A stretch of DNA of 64,000 nt from Trichobilharzia regenti. Taxonomy: Eukaryota; Platyhelminthes; Trematoda; Strigeidida; Schistosomatidae. The stretch spans positions 5,586,589 to 5,650,588 of the forward strand of contig OX235268.1 of the NCBI GenBank assembly GCA_944472135.2. The letters are read 5' to 3'. The notes under the pieces are model-generated. The model was not told the DNA's origin. It did no database searches and saw only the letters and a program-made list of their open reading frames with translations. The position numbers and the translations under genes are program-made. Positions 54,596 to 64,000 of this stretch are shown piece by piece; within the stretch, counting starts at the first letter, position 1; each line of letters opens with the position of its first letter.

Positions 54596-54829
54596 GCATT
54601 TAATTGGAACTAAAACCCTCTGGCTACTACACGTGAACTCGTAGACCATCTGGTCACGGAGACAGACTAATTAGTCTAATGCTCATTAGAAAATGACTGA
54701 CCACAGGATGACGTTACCTGAAGTCTTAGTAGGAAAATCTTCACCAGCGGAATCGTCCATCAAAGTTAGGTGTGAGGAAGACCATTCACCGATGACATTG
54801 CATGGTGGTCGCACTATACATCGTGACTT

Positions 54830-55060
54830 TCTAAAAACTTAAAATAAACATAAGTCTTCTTTATTTCTTGTGTTCCTGTCGGAACACAGAGTTTCAAAGC
54901 CTGAGATATGGAGTTCCAGTGGCGGTCGTCTTATTTTTACGGGGCGGCGTGGAGTTGATAGCCTTACATTCAACCTATCCTCCTGCTTACTACAGGTTAA
55001 GTGAGGTTTAACAGTACACATCGGAGGGGAATCGAACCCTGACCATATATCGGGAATTAA
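54830..55060 (-). repeat. tRNA-like SINE fragment
   Basis: The minus strand has GGTTCGATTCCCCTCC, a perfect B-box match, at about 55,028-55,043. A GC-rich body (CGCCGCCCCG) follows. The A-box side is missing or unrecognisable. Confidence 0.5.
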
Positions 55061-55329
55061 CTTATTTCCATGCTGATTTTGTCACAAAACAACATCATTC
55101 AAAACCCCAGTAGACGTCTGATTTTTTTTTTCGATAGTACACATTTACAAACTTATGTATTCGACAGTGACACACTCCTCAACAGACCTTCAACTAAAAG
55201 AAACCAGTTATCTATATTCCTAATTATGGTGAACGGGATTATTCATCAAACCGAGGGGAGCGCGAGACGACAGGAATACGTTGATCTGCCCGATAAGAAG
55301 ACTCTAGAAGATCTGGACTTCGTGAAGGA

Positions 55330-55395
55330 AGGGAATATAATGGCAACTGGAACTACTAAACATCTGTGCAAAGTTCTATGTTGAAACCAGTCAGT
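55330..55395 (+). repeat. RTE-like 3' tail fragment
   Basis: GGCAACTGGAACTACTAAAC and GCAAAGTTCTATGTTGAAACC align with the last 60 bp of the RTE copies. Confidence 0.5.
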
Positions 55396-55525
55396 TAATC
55401 GTGTTAGATGAGTGCGTGTATTTAAAAAAATTGACATTTTTATGCTTAGAAAGAAGCATATAATAAGGCTAATGGATAATGGATATAATAACTACTAATG
55501 GATTTAACCCTAACTCATTTCAGAG

Positions 55526-56612
55526 ACTCAAGGATTGACTTGCTACCAGAGAATAATCTCGCTGACTTACAATATGCAGACAATATAGTCCTCTTGGCTG
55601 AAGATTCTGACAAAATGTAGAGTTTTCTAAACACCTTGAGCTGCAACTTACGAATGTTTGGCATACGATTCGCTCCTGCTGTCAAATGTAAGATGATGTT
55701 ATAGGACTGGAACTACACTGACTCCCAGTTTAGAAATAGAAAGTGAAGTGGTAGAGCACGTCGATCGCTTCACTTATTATTTGGGAAGTACCATTTGAAG
55801 AAATCTCAGCACGGATACAGAGGGCTAGTTTCGCATATATCAGTTTACTCTGTCTCTGGCGTACACGTGATATTCGACTATCGATCAAAGGGCGATTGTA
55901 CTGCTGAGAAGTCCGCTCCATCCTCGTTTATGGCTGTGAAACCTGGCCATTGAGAATGGAAGACATGAAAAGACTAGCTGTCTTTGATCGTAGGTGCCTA
56001 CGCTCTATCTTCCGTGTGAAGTGGTATGATATAGTGAGCAATATTGAGGTTAGGCATCAGTCGAGTGCTAGGTAGGTGGGAGGGGAAATCAATCGACGAG
56101 GCTGTGAAATTACATCGACTGAAATGGTTAAGACATGTGTTACGCATTCCTAGTCATCGCCTTCCTCGATAATGGGCAATGTTAGCTGACATAGGGTCAG
56201 ACTGGAAAAGAGCCAGCCAGCGGTGGTCAAACCAAAACATTGCTTCACCAGTCAATGAAATCCACAACAGTTAGTTTGAGCCAGCTACGTAGGAAGGTGC
56301 AGACTTCCTGACTGGTTGGAGTCCTCAGGACAGTAAACACCAATGAAGGCTGGAAACAATTAGTGATATGGCTCAAAATCGTTCTCAATGGCTGGCGAAG
56401 ATGCATCCACTCCTTGTGACTTATGATTTCCAATGAAACTATAGTGTTCTTCGTTATTACCACTCCTTTGTCTGACACCTCTGTTTACTGTATCTATTAT
56501 GCATTTCTTCTACTTTCTTCTCTTGCTTTGTGTGCTACATGGAGGGAGTGTGGGGACTTGAACTGTCGCACATTTGTGCAAAGTTCTATGTCGAAAACAG
56601 ACAGACAGAAGA
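55526..56612 (+). pseudogene. RTE-like LINE, decayed, plus strand
   Basis: Translation in shifting frames gives LQYADNIVLLAEDSDKM, RMFGIRFAPA, GCETWPLRMEDMKRLAVFDRRCLRSIFRVKW and HRLPR, then a 3' region ending GAAAACAGACAGACAG. A stop lies inside HRLPR-. It shares several disabling changes with the inverted copy at 57.2-58.0 kb. Confidence 0.8.
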
Positions 56613-56885
56613 ACGATGATTAAGTTGTTATATATATAAGCTGAGTGGATTTTGTAAATTCTGTAATAATACTACTTTGATAAAGTTATTAGCAGCATTT
56701 AAGATAGCGAAGCGGCAATATCGTTTTATTTTTCATTCATTGGGAAATACAAAGAACCTTTATTATAATGAATATAGGAACAGAGTTCAAGGGTATGTAA
56801 CTTAGCAGACAACAACCGAAGTGACCATAATAATAATAATAACTTTCTATAGTTTGTTTTGTAAGGGTTAGTTATGTTTTACGAG
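56613..56885. other. Unassigned spacer
   Basis: AT-rich with a short (AAT)n tract at about 56,828. No gene. Confidence 0.25.
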
Positions 56886-57085
56886 TTGAACACGGATTGA
56901 TATCAGTTAAAGAACCATTGAAAACCAACAGGGAGTACTGGACAGCTGCTGTTTCATCCCAGTTTGGTAATCATCGGCTGTACGTACCTACTGGGATACG
57001 AACCCAGGATCTTCCGGTTACAAGGCGAGTTCGTTGGGGTTCCGCTAAATCACGAATTGGTAGAAGTTATAGAATTCATGAGCCA
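56886..57085 (-). mobile_element. SINE family 3 piece
   Basis: GATATCAGTTAAAGAACCATT, GGGAGTACTGGACAGCTGC and GAACCCAGGATCTTCCGG belong to the family in minus orientation. Confidence 0.55.
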
Positions 57086-57164
57086 TTGAAACTTATTATA
57101 TGGGAACGGATATTCGGAAAAAAATTTGTTAAGGTCTACGTGAAGAGGACAGATGTGACTGACT

Positions 57165-58035
57165 TGTGTCAACATAGAACTTTCCACGGATGTGTAGTAG
57201 TTCCGATTGCCATACACAGCAAGAGAAGAGAGTTAAGAGAAACTCAAAGGAGAAATAATAAACAGAAGTGTGACGGGAAAAGAATAGTAATACGGACAAA
57301 TCACAAAGACCGAATACATCTGTGCCAGCCATTGAGAACGATTTTGAGATATCTCACCGATAATTGTCTCCAGCGTTCATTGGTTCTTACCATCGTGAGG
57401 ACCACAACCACACCAACAGTCCACACACCCCTACGTGTCTGGCTGGCTTAAACTAACTGTTGTGGATTTCATTGACTGGTGAGGCAATGTTTTGGTTTGA
57501 CCACCGCTGGCTAGCTTTTTTCCAGTCTGACCTTATGTCAGCTAACATTGCCCATTATCGAGGAAGGCGATGACTAGGAATACGTAACACATGTCCTAAC
57601 CATTTCAGTCGATGTAATTTCACAGCCTCGTCGATTGATTTCCCCTCCCACCTGCCTAGCACTCGACTGATGCCTAACCTCAATATTGCTCACTATATCA
57701 TACCACTTCACACGGAAGATAGAGCGTAGGCACCTACGATCAAAGACAGCTAGTCTTTTCATGTCTTCCATTCTCAATGGCCAGGTTTCACAGCCATAAA
57801 CGAGGATGGAGCGGACTTCTCAGCAGTACAATCGCCCTTTGATCGATAGTCGAATATCACGTGTACGTCAGAGACAGAGTAAACTGATATATGCGAAACT
57901 AGCCCTCTGTATCCGTCCCGAGATTTCGTCAGAGATCAACCACCCGTTGGGGCTGATGGTACTTCCCAAATAATAAGTGAAGCGGTCGACGTGCTCTACC
58001 ACTTCACTTTCTATTTCTAAACTGGGAGTCAGTGT
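57165..58035 (-). pseudogene. RTE-like LINE, decayed, minus strand
   Basis: A minus-strand copy of the region at 55.7-56.6 kb: RMEDMKRLAVFDRRCLRSIF (57,574-57,777) and the same stop inside HRLPR. The 3' region runs to about 57,165 and is more diverged than the RT part. It joins a plus-strand linker fragment at about 58,036. Confidence 0.78.
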
Positions 58036-58039
58036 AGTC

Positions 58040-58480
58040 CAGTCCAGTCGTCAAGAAATTGACGGCAGCGAAACAGTTACGTCCCCAACTAGATCGAGAC
58101 ACTGAGTCCCTTTTTAAGGAAGAAATAGCGGAAAGAGTATCTGAGGTTGACAACACAACTTTTTCTGAGGTAGCCTGGCACAACATACAATTAGCTGTAG
58201 ACACAGCTGTAAAAGCTGTTAATAACCTACCTCCTCATCCGAACTGATTGACGCAAGAAGACTGATTCCCGTGAGCCCCGATTATGATGAGGAGCGAAAG
58301 CTACTCAAACGAAAACTAACAAGAAAGTCTTCGCAACAACGGTGAACAGTGGTGGACGACAAAAGCGAAAGGCATCGGCGATTGGTAACACCAGACAACT
58401 ATTTAGGCTTATCAGGGGAACAGGTGGTAAAAGGCAAATGATAAGTGAAACAATTTCTCTGATGGTAACAAATCTAAGAC
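58040..58480 (+). pseudogene. RTE-like linker fragment, inverted
   Basis: KQLRPQLDRDTESLFKEEIA (58,065-58,125), AWHNIQLAVDTAVKAVN and GGKRQMISETISL correspond to 44,105-44,560 of the longest RTE copy. It is oriented opposite to the adjoining 3' part. Confidence 0.78.
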
Positions 58481-58539
58481 GTCAATAATCATCAATCTTA
58501 TATGAGAAACCAATACATTCGGGGGACATACCTCCTTAC

Positions 58540-58707
58540 TGGTGAGCTGGCTTTCACTGAACACTTTTCACTAGGTGAATGCTCCCTTCGACAATCAAAG
58601 CAGACAGAGACACCACAATCTACAGCTTGACAGTGCAAACGGTTTGGCCATTCACTAGGTCGATAGAATGCTACTCCAGAGCATACAGGACATGCATGCA
58701 AAAATTC
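58540..58707 (-). CDS. Candidate host exon: IBR/RBR-like zinc-binding domain
   Basis: On the minus strand, CTTTCTCCCATAG precedes a 168-bp open segment that ends before GTAAGG. Acceptor and donor consensus are therefore both present, and both ends are phase 0. The 56 residues hold a cysteine pattern: CPVC, then 17 residues, then C-x4-C-x4-C-x2-C-x3-H-x5-C (CGVSVCFDCRREHSPSEKC). This resembles the in-between-RING (IBR) domain of RBR-type ubiquitin ligases, which bind zinc and pass ubiquitin to substrates. No other segment here has such a protein pattern outside transposons. The first cysteine pair is C-x2-C where IBR usually has C-x4-C, so assignment is tentative. Flanking exons are not seen; introns would be large and repeat-filled. 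Confidence 0.6.
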
Positions 58708-58859
58708 CTATGGGAGAAAGAAAATGCAAAAACACAGAAATTATATTGGTTGGTCAAAATAACTGAAAAAAGGTTGCACAAAGATTTTTATTAATTCATG
58801 AAAAATTCCCATTCGAACATCAATAAAAGCAAGACAATAAAAGTTAAGGGAAGAGGCTC

Positions 58860-59100
58860 TTTTCAGCGAATTCATTTTCGTCATCAAGTTGTACACTCGG
58901 ATTTATATACAATCTCCTTTTTCATGAAGGAGAGGAGTAGTCATAAAAATGATAGGTAATCACAAGTATATTGGCTAATATTAGTCAACGAATGCATAAA
59001 AGGAGTTGAATAAGTCCATCGGAGTTACAAAATGAGATGAATAATGAGTGAGTTGTAATCAGGATGTGCATATAGCATGGAATACGTAAGAGTTTCAAAG
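58860..59100 (-). repeat. PLE-type terminal repeat, minus
   Basis: Inverted copy of 60,593-60,860 (GTTGTACACTCGGATTTATA, CTCCTTTTTCATGAAGGAG, GCATAAAAGGAGTTGAATAAG). Confidence 0.7.
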
Positions 59101-59102
59101 CC

Positions 59103-59668
59103 GGACCGATAGCTGCTACCTTCACGTGATGGTCGGGCTTGCACATCGCGGTGACCCACCAACAAGCTACACTGGCTGGAACCAATGTTCCTGCAGGTCC
59201 TACCATGCCAGGAACGTTGTTAGGATAGAGATTAGACTAAAACCAGTTACCGGCATTGTGCTAGGGGTCTGAGGCCGAAGTCGTACTGCTGGAGAACAGG
59301 GGTGTAACAGCCACAGTGAGGTGTTTCCCTCAGATGACCAGCATGTCAGCTAGCCAACTATGCTGTCCCTCCACTCCGCTAGAGAAAGGAGGTTAGAAAA
59401 CGTTGATCCCAAAAAGTGTACATCCCGACTTACCCCACCTACGGTGGTCCGTAACCGGCGGTAAGTTTACTAATACGAAACTAATCCCAGAAATCAGTTC
59501 ATACACGCCGTGTGTGACTGGTTGGTCTCAAGCATTTGTCCCCTGGGCTCTGTGGTCACGCAACACTAACCCTCTCTCTAATTCAGGTACCCGAAGAATC
59601 AAGCAACTTCCACGATGTGAGCAGCCGGGAAGTAACAACCGCCCACACACTTCCAAAAGCACACGAAG
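59103..59668 (+). repeat. Repeat A, copy 2
   Basis: Matches 48,510-49,098. The second half (59,403-59,660) is nearly unchanged, and the first half has small deletions. It sits between the two opposed PLE terminal sequences. Confidence 0.75.
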
Positions 59669-59899
59669 AGTTTCAAAGAAGTAAAAGAGCTATAAGAAGT
59701 TAGATCATAATTAATTGTTACAGAGATATTGAACAGCTATCATCCAGAATTCACTCTCTAGATGTTAGTTAGACTTAGAAGAATAGCCGAAGGAACTATA
59801 AGAAGGTCCATCCATAGGAAACCAACGTGCAACGACTGACTAGCAAGTTTCTGCACCTGGGTATCAATTAGTCGTAAACGAAACCTAATTATAAATCTT
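59669..59899. other. Unassigned spacer
   Basis: No gene recognised; PLE homology begins at about 59,900. Confidence 0.25.
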
Positions 59900-60860
59900 C
59901 TGCTACTCGCGTCCAAAACATATGCAGCTTTGATGCTCTAGAAGAGGAATTACGCATTTTGAAAGAAATCTTCATTCAACACGGGATGTCTACTAAGATT
60001 TATTGACGAGAAGATCAAATCGAAAATTCAAAGACAAAAGACATTATCTGTGTCAAAAAAAAGAAACTTTACATAAACCTTGATTTCAAGGGTGATCTAC
60101 TCAGTGATGTCTTTAGAAGGAGAATTTCAAGCATCTTTGAGAACCTTCTTCGCAGTAACGCTAAGAGTAGCATTTATCCAGTAGTCCATTGGTCTACAAT
60201 AGTCTTAAGGAGGAGATCTCGCCTTCTGACCAATTCTATGTGCATATATCAGTTCACCTGTTACTTTGGAACCAGGTACATTGGTTGTTCAACGCGTATC
60301 CTATCCAAAACGGTTGAAGAACACTATCCCACCACATAGTTGCAGAAAGGTGATAGTGGTTGCATAAGGAGTGCGATAATCGAACATGTCAACAAACGCC
60401 TCTTACAAAGCAATCTACAAAGTAAAGAATAACCTGCCAAAGTCAATAGGCTTTTGTTTTCTTTGCAATTTTGAAGCTTTAGCCATTCTCACACAGAAAA
60501 GCCGGAGTGATACATTCAAAAGAAGATTATTCAAACCCTGCAAATATTATGGTAACTAACTTATTGATTTCTACGTTCTGGACTTTTGTACTTCTTTGGA
60601 ACTCTTACATAATTCCATATTTCCTTACGTTTCTATGTACACATCCTGATCGCAATTCATTCAGTGAACCATTTATCTTATTGCGTAACTCGAATGCACT
60701 TATTCAACTCCTTTTATGCATTCAGTGACTAGTATATATATACAACTATGTTTGTGACAACTCATCAATTTTATTACTACCCTCCTTCATGAAAAGGAGA
60801 TGTAAATGCGACTGTATAGTCTGATGGCCAAACTGAATTTGTCGAACAGAGCCTATCGTT
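59900..60860 (+). pseudogene. PLE linker, endonuclease and terminal region
   Basis: DALEEELRILKEIFIQHG, KKLYINLDFKGDLLSDVFRRR, MCIYQFTCYFGTRYIGCST (GIY-YIG core) and GCIRSAIIEHV are readable with stops between. The terminal region 60,593-60,860 has an inverted partner at 58,860-59,100. Confidence 0.75.
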
Positions 60861-61184
60861 GAACTACACTTGTCTTGTTTCCATCAAAGAGTTTTACACA
60901 AACCCGGAGATTTTGATGTGTGTTTAAGTTCTCTAAGCTGAATGACTTTAATTGAGAACACTTCATTGTACTTCAGTACAATATCTTCAGTGTAAGATTC
61001 ACTATGAAGTTAACTCATTTGAATTCGCCATGAGTGATATAACTGATCTCAATTCAAGAACATGAACTACTTATTAGAAGACACGAAATATACTTTCATA
61101 TAGATCCATATAAACAACCATGGACATCAATTTGACTGGGAAGTTGTGGGCATTCTAGGCAGCAGAAAAACCGTGAGTGCTACA
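60861..61184. other. Unassigned spacer
   Basis: No gene or repeat recognised. Confidence 0.25.
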
Positions 61185-62085
61185 GAATTCCCACATGCGA
61201 TTCGCCCCTGCTAAATGTAAGATGCTGCTACAGGACTGGACTAAGTCAACTCCTAGCTTAGTGATACGGAGTGAAGTGATAGAACATGTTGACCACTTCA
61301 CCTATTTGGGAAGTTGTATCAGCCAGCATCAATGGACTGATTGGCGACGAAATCTCAGCACGGATCCAAAAAGCTCGAGCTGCTTTCGCTGACTTACACC
61401 ATCTCTGGCGTAGGCGTGACATCCGGCTATCAACCAAGGGACATGTGTACTGCTCATCAGTTCGCTCCGTCCTTCTCTATGGCTCTGAAACATGGCCAAT
61501 ACGAGTTGAAGACATGAAAAGATTGACTCCTTTCGATCATAGATGTCTACGATCTCTGTCTCACGTTAGGTGGTGGTATAATAAGGTAAGTAATGTTGAC
61601 GTTAGATGTAGAGTGTTGGTCAAACAGGGAAAATCAATCGATGAGGCTATAAAGTTACATAGATTGAGATGGCTAGGTCACGTGGTGCGGATGCCTAACC
61701 ACCGCCTCCCCCGACGGGCATTGCTAGCTGATATAGGTGTAGGTTGGAAAAGGGTAAGTGGTGGCCAAACAAAAACATGCCTTCAATCCATGAAATCCTT
61801 GACAGTTAAACTGAGTCAGTCAGGTAGGGAGATGCAGACTTCCGGGTTGGGGCCCTCGGGACTGACTCTAGGAATCAATGGCTTGAGACAACAGGTGACA
61901 TGGCTCAAAATCGTTGTCAATGGCCAGCGCACATGTATTCAGTCTCTGTAATCTTTCATATTCCTTTCTACTATTACCCATTCTGTTTCACTCGTATACT
62001 TGTCAAACTCTATTGATTCTCTTCACTCATCTTCTTGTCTACCTCTGTGTGCTATTTGGAACGTGGCAACTCGAACTGCTGCACA
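61185..62085 (+). pseudogene. RTE-like LINE 3' fragment
   Basis: It starts at [15 protein letters not shown] and continues through [13 protein letters not shown] to the 3' region, stopping at CTGCTGCAC, about 40 bp before the usual end. The frame 61,286-61,951 (221 residues) is open for most of the C-terminal domain. It is close to the copies at 1 and 45 kb, with small duplications (GGTGGTATAATAAGG, CAGTCAGT). Confidence 0.83.
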
Positions 62086-62289
62086 TCCATTGTTATCGAC
62101 CAAAGTTATCGACTAATAAAGAATAAGCCATACGACGAGAAAAGTCAAATTTGAAGTCAATAAAAACGATCAATAAAGATATGTAAATTAACAACTAATC
62201 ATTTGTGAAGAATTCAGATGAGTTTACTTCAAACTAAAGCTTGCACTGAAGATGTCTAGAAGGAGAATGAGGGAGGGATTTGACAAAAG

Positions 62290-62955
62290 TTACTTCATTC
62301 ACTTATCATCTAGGGAGCATTGTCGGAACGGACGAGGATGTCAAATCGAGCGAGAATCAGGAAGGTGAGCGAGAGACACATTCATCAACCTGAAACCAAT
62401 CTGGAAATCTTCGTCACTCACTTAGCATCAACAACAAAATTCGGTCGGATTTTCAATACAAACAACATCAAGTCAGTCAGTTTTTCTATACGGATCAGAA
62501 ACTTGGCGGGCGGGTCACAAAGAATATTTCCAACAGTCTGTTGGAGACCTTTATCAACAACTACTATCTTCGCTCTATACTGAAAGTGAGATGGCCGGTC
62601 CGGAAAGGATCACCAACAAGAAACTATGGGAACAAACAAACAAAACAAGAACCAATCAATCGCCAGCCAACAAATATGCAGGAGAAAGTGAAGATGGATT
62701 GGACACTCGCTGAGGAGGCCGCTGGGTGACATCGCACGCGCGTCAGGCCATCGCTCGAGTGGAACCCGAAAAAGAAGTGGCAAGTGGGACGTCAGTGTAT
62801 GGGTGACATAAAGGAGATCGTGTGAAGAGGAGTTGAAACAGTATGGATTAACATGGATGCAGGTGAAAAGTACAGAAGACAGAAGCAAGTGGAGACGTGC
62901 AGTTGAAGCCGTATTTTCCACTAGGAACCCAAAGGAACAATAATAAGAAAACTTA
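62290..62955 (+). pseudogene. Second RTE-type LINE, RT C-terminus
   Basis: Translated with frameshifts: LGSIVGTDEDV near 62,318, then RIFNTN, KSVSF, ITNKKLWEQTN, RRKWRWIGHSLRRPLGDIAR, GTRKRSGKWD, LKQYGLTWMQV and RSKWRRAVEAVFSTRNPKEQ. This is the C-terminal end of a non-LTR RT family distinct from the main RTE copies. The 3' end TTCCACTAGGAACCCAAAGG then AACAATAATAAG resembles the tail of SINE family 1. Confidence 0.72.
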
Positions 62956-63360
62956 ACCACATGCTGACAGTGCTTGCAAAGAATCGTTAGGTATTGGAAT
63001 GATAGAAATTTGCAGCTCAGATGGATAAGTAATAGCATGTGTTGCAAGGCATATTTAGAATCTGAGGATGTGTTCGAAGATACACAAAATAATCAATAAT
63101 TCTAAGGAAGAAAGGTAGATGTAAAGCCTAGAGAAGTTGAAACTAGGACGACGACAGAGCACAAACACATTTTTGTCCCTGTGACCACTGGTTAAATAGT
63201 TGGAATGTGATTACTAGCGACACTTGTACACTGAAGAATGTAAGTTACACCCTGTTCCACACAACGTCGGAGTGGAACTTAGAGTTCTAACGGAAAAAAT
63301 GGACACAAGCGCCCGATGTAGTGAGGGCATATGCGGTCATACATTATGCATATAGATAGT
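62956..63360. other. Unassigned stretch
   Basis: No clear gene. Part may be the upstream RT sequence of the LINE fragment starting at about 63,360. Confidence 0.25.
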
Positions 63361-64000
63361 TAGATGCACTCACTCCTGAGCTCTTTCTAAAGTTATACAA
63401 AACATACGTAAGACCACACCTTGAACTGCACAAAATCATTACTCCCCTACTGTCTGTCTGTTTTCGACATAGAACTTTGCACAAATATGCGGAAGTTCAA
63501 GTCGCCACACTCCGTGTAGCACGCGAAGCAAGAGAAGAAAGTACAAGAAAAGCATAATAGAGACAATGAGCAGAGGTGTGAGACAAAGGGGTAATAACGA
63601 AGAACAATATAGTTTCATTGGAGATCATAAGTCACAAGGAGTGGATGCATCTTCGCCAGCCATTGAGAATGATTATGAGCCATGTCACCAATTGTTTCCA
63701 ACCATAGATTTTTACCGTCCCGAGGACCCCAGCCTGGAAGTCTACACCTTCCTACGTGGCTTAGACCAACTGTTGTGGATTTCATTGACTGGTGAGGCCA
63801 AGTTTTTGTTTGACCGCCGCTAGCTTTCTTCAAGCCTGACCCTATATTCGCTAACATAGCTCGTCGAGGGAGGCGATGGCTTGGTATACGTAACACATAT
63901 CCTACTCCCCTACTGCTTAGAAAAGACGCTAACCTTTTGGAAAGATTCCAAAGACGGGAGACAAAAGGAGTGATGAGTGTCGGAAATAAACCATATGATG
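63360..64000 (+). pseudogene. LINE RT fragment split by an RTE insertion
   Basis: LTPELFLKLYKTYVRPHLEL (63,370-63,430) resembles the C-terminal RT region of CR1/Jockey-type elements. After the insertion it continues as LLRKDANLLERFQRRETKGV (63,915-63,975). The two parts join across the 13-bp duplication. It runs off the window end. Confidence 0.6.
63453..63902 (-). mobile_element. RTE-like 3' fragment, minus, with 13-bp TSD
   Basis: The minus-strand frame 63,615-63,896 encodes HRLPRRAMLANIGSG, GGRTK-like and [20 protein letters not shown] of the RTE C-terminus. The 3' region ends CAGACAGACA. It is flanked by TACTCCCCTACTG at 63,440-63,452 and 63,903-63,915. Confidence 0.85.

Noticed and set aside
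55070..55384. 104-codon frame as a gene
   Set aside because: Its end coincides with an RTE-like 3' tail and no domain is visible; it is probably a chance frame in repeat debris.

Overview
The window looks like repeat-dominated nuclear DNA of a schistosome-type flatworm (digenean trematode). This rests on established knowledge of that group: a roughly 330-bp satellite combining a tRNA-like head with a type I hammerhead ribozyme (the SM-alpha type of Schistosoma), RTE-like and CR1-like non-LTR retrotransposons, many Penelope-like elements (PLEs) with GIY-YIG endonuclease remnants, a Ty3/gypsy-like element and several tRNA-derived SINEs. The species cannot be fixed from sequence alone. I see no bacterial gene and no complete host gene. 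One candidate host exon is present (58,540-58,707, minus strand), so part of the window may be intron. || Layout. 1-11,130: hammerhead/tRNA-Gln-like satellite. Two units lie on the minus strand, an RTE-like retrotransposon with a target-site duplication is inserted in the second, an inversion junction lies at about 2,155, and 27 almost identical 328-bp units follow on the plus strand. 11,131-15,000: CR1-like LINE, two copies of a tRNA-derived SINE, and a PLE fragment. 14,893-17,502: a gypsy-like element reduced to LTR-gag-protease-LTR, with a perfect 62-bp hairpin inserted by its LTR. 17,503-31,253: PLE pieces in both orientations, foldback repeats, decayed hammerhead satellite copies, tRNA-like SINEs and a solo LTR. 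31,254-52,572: bounded by two nearly identical inverted arms of about 1.54 kb. Between them lie PLEs, a second PLE lineage (35.4-36.8 kb), a longer but frameshifted RTE copy (43.65-46.41 kb) and a CR1-like copy. 52,573-64,000: a solo LTR whose empty site is visible in a paralogue, decayed inverted RTE copies, a repeated 0.57-kb unit, more PLE remains, another LINE 3' end, and a nested RTE insertion with a 13-bp duplication. || How the parts relate. Non-autonomous units (satellite monomers, SINEs, gag-only LTR element, foldbacks) sit among the LINEs and PLEs whose enzymes could mobilise them. The most striking unit is the satellite. Each monomer has a pol III-like internal promoter, an intact hammerhead core and no TTTT on the sense strand, so a read-through transcript could cut itself into 328-nt pieces. 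Nearly every other coding segment is 5'-truncated or frameshifted.
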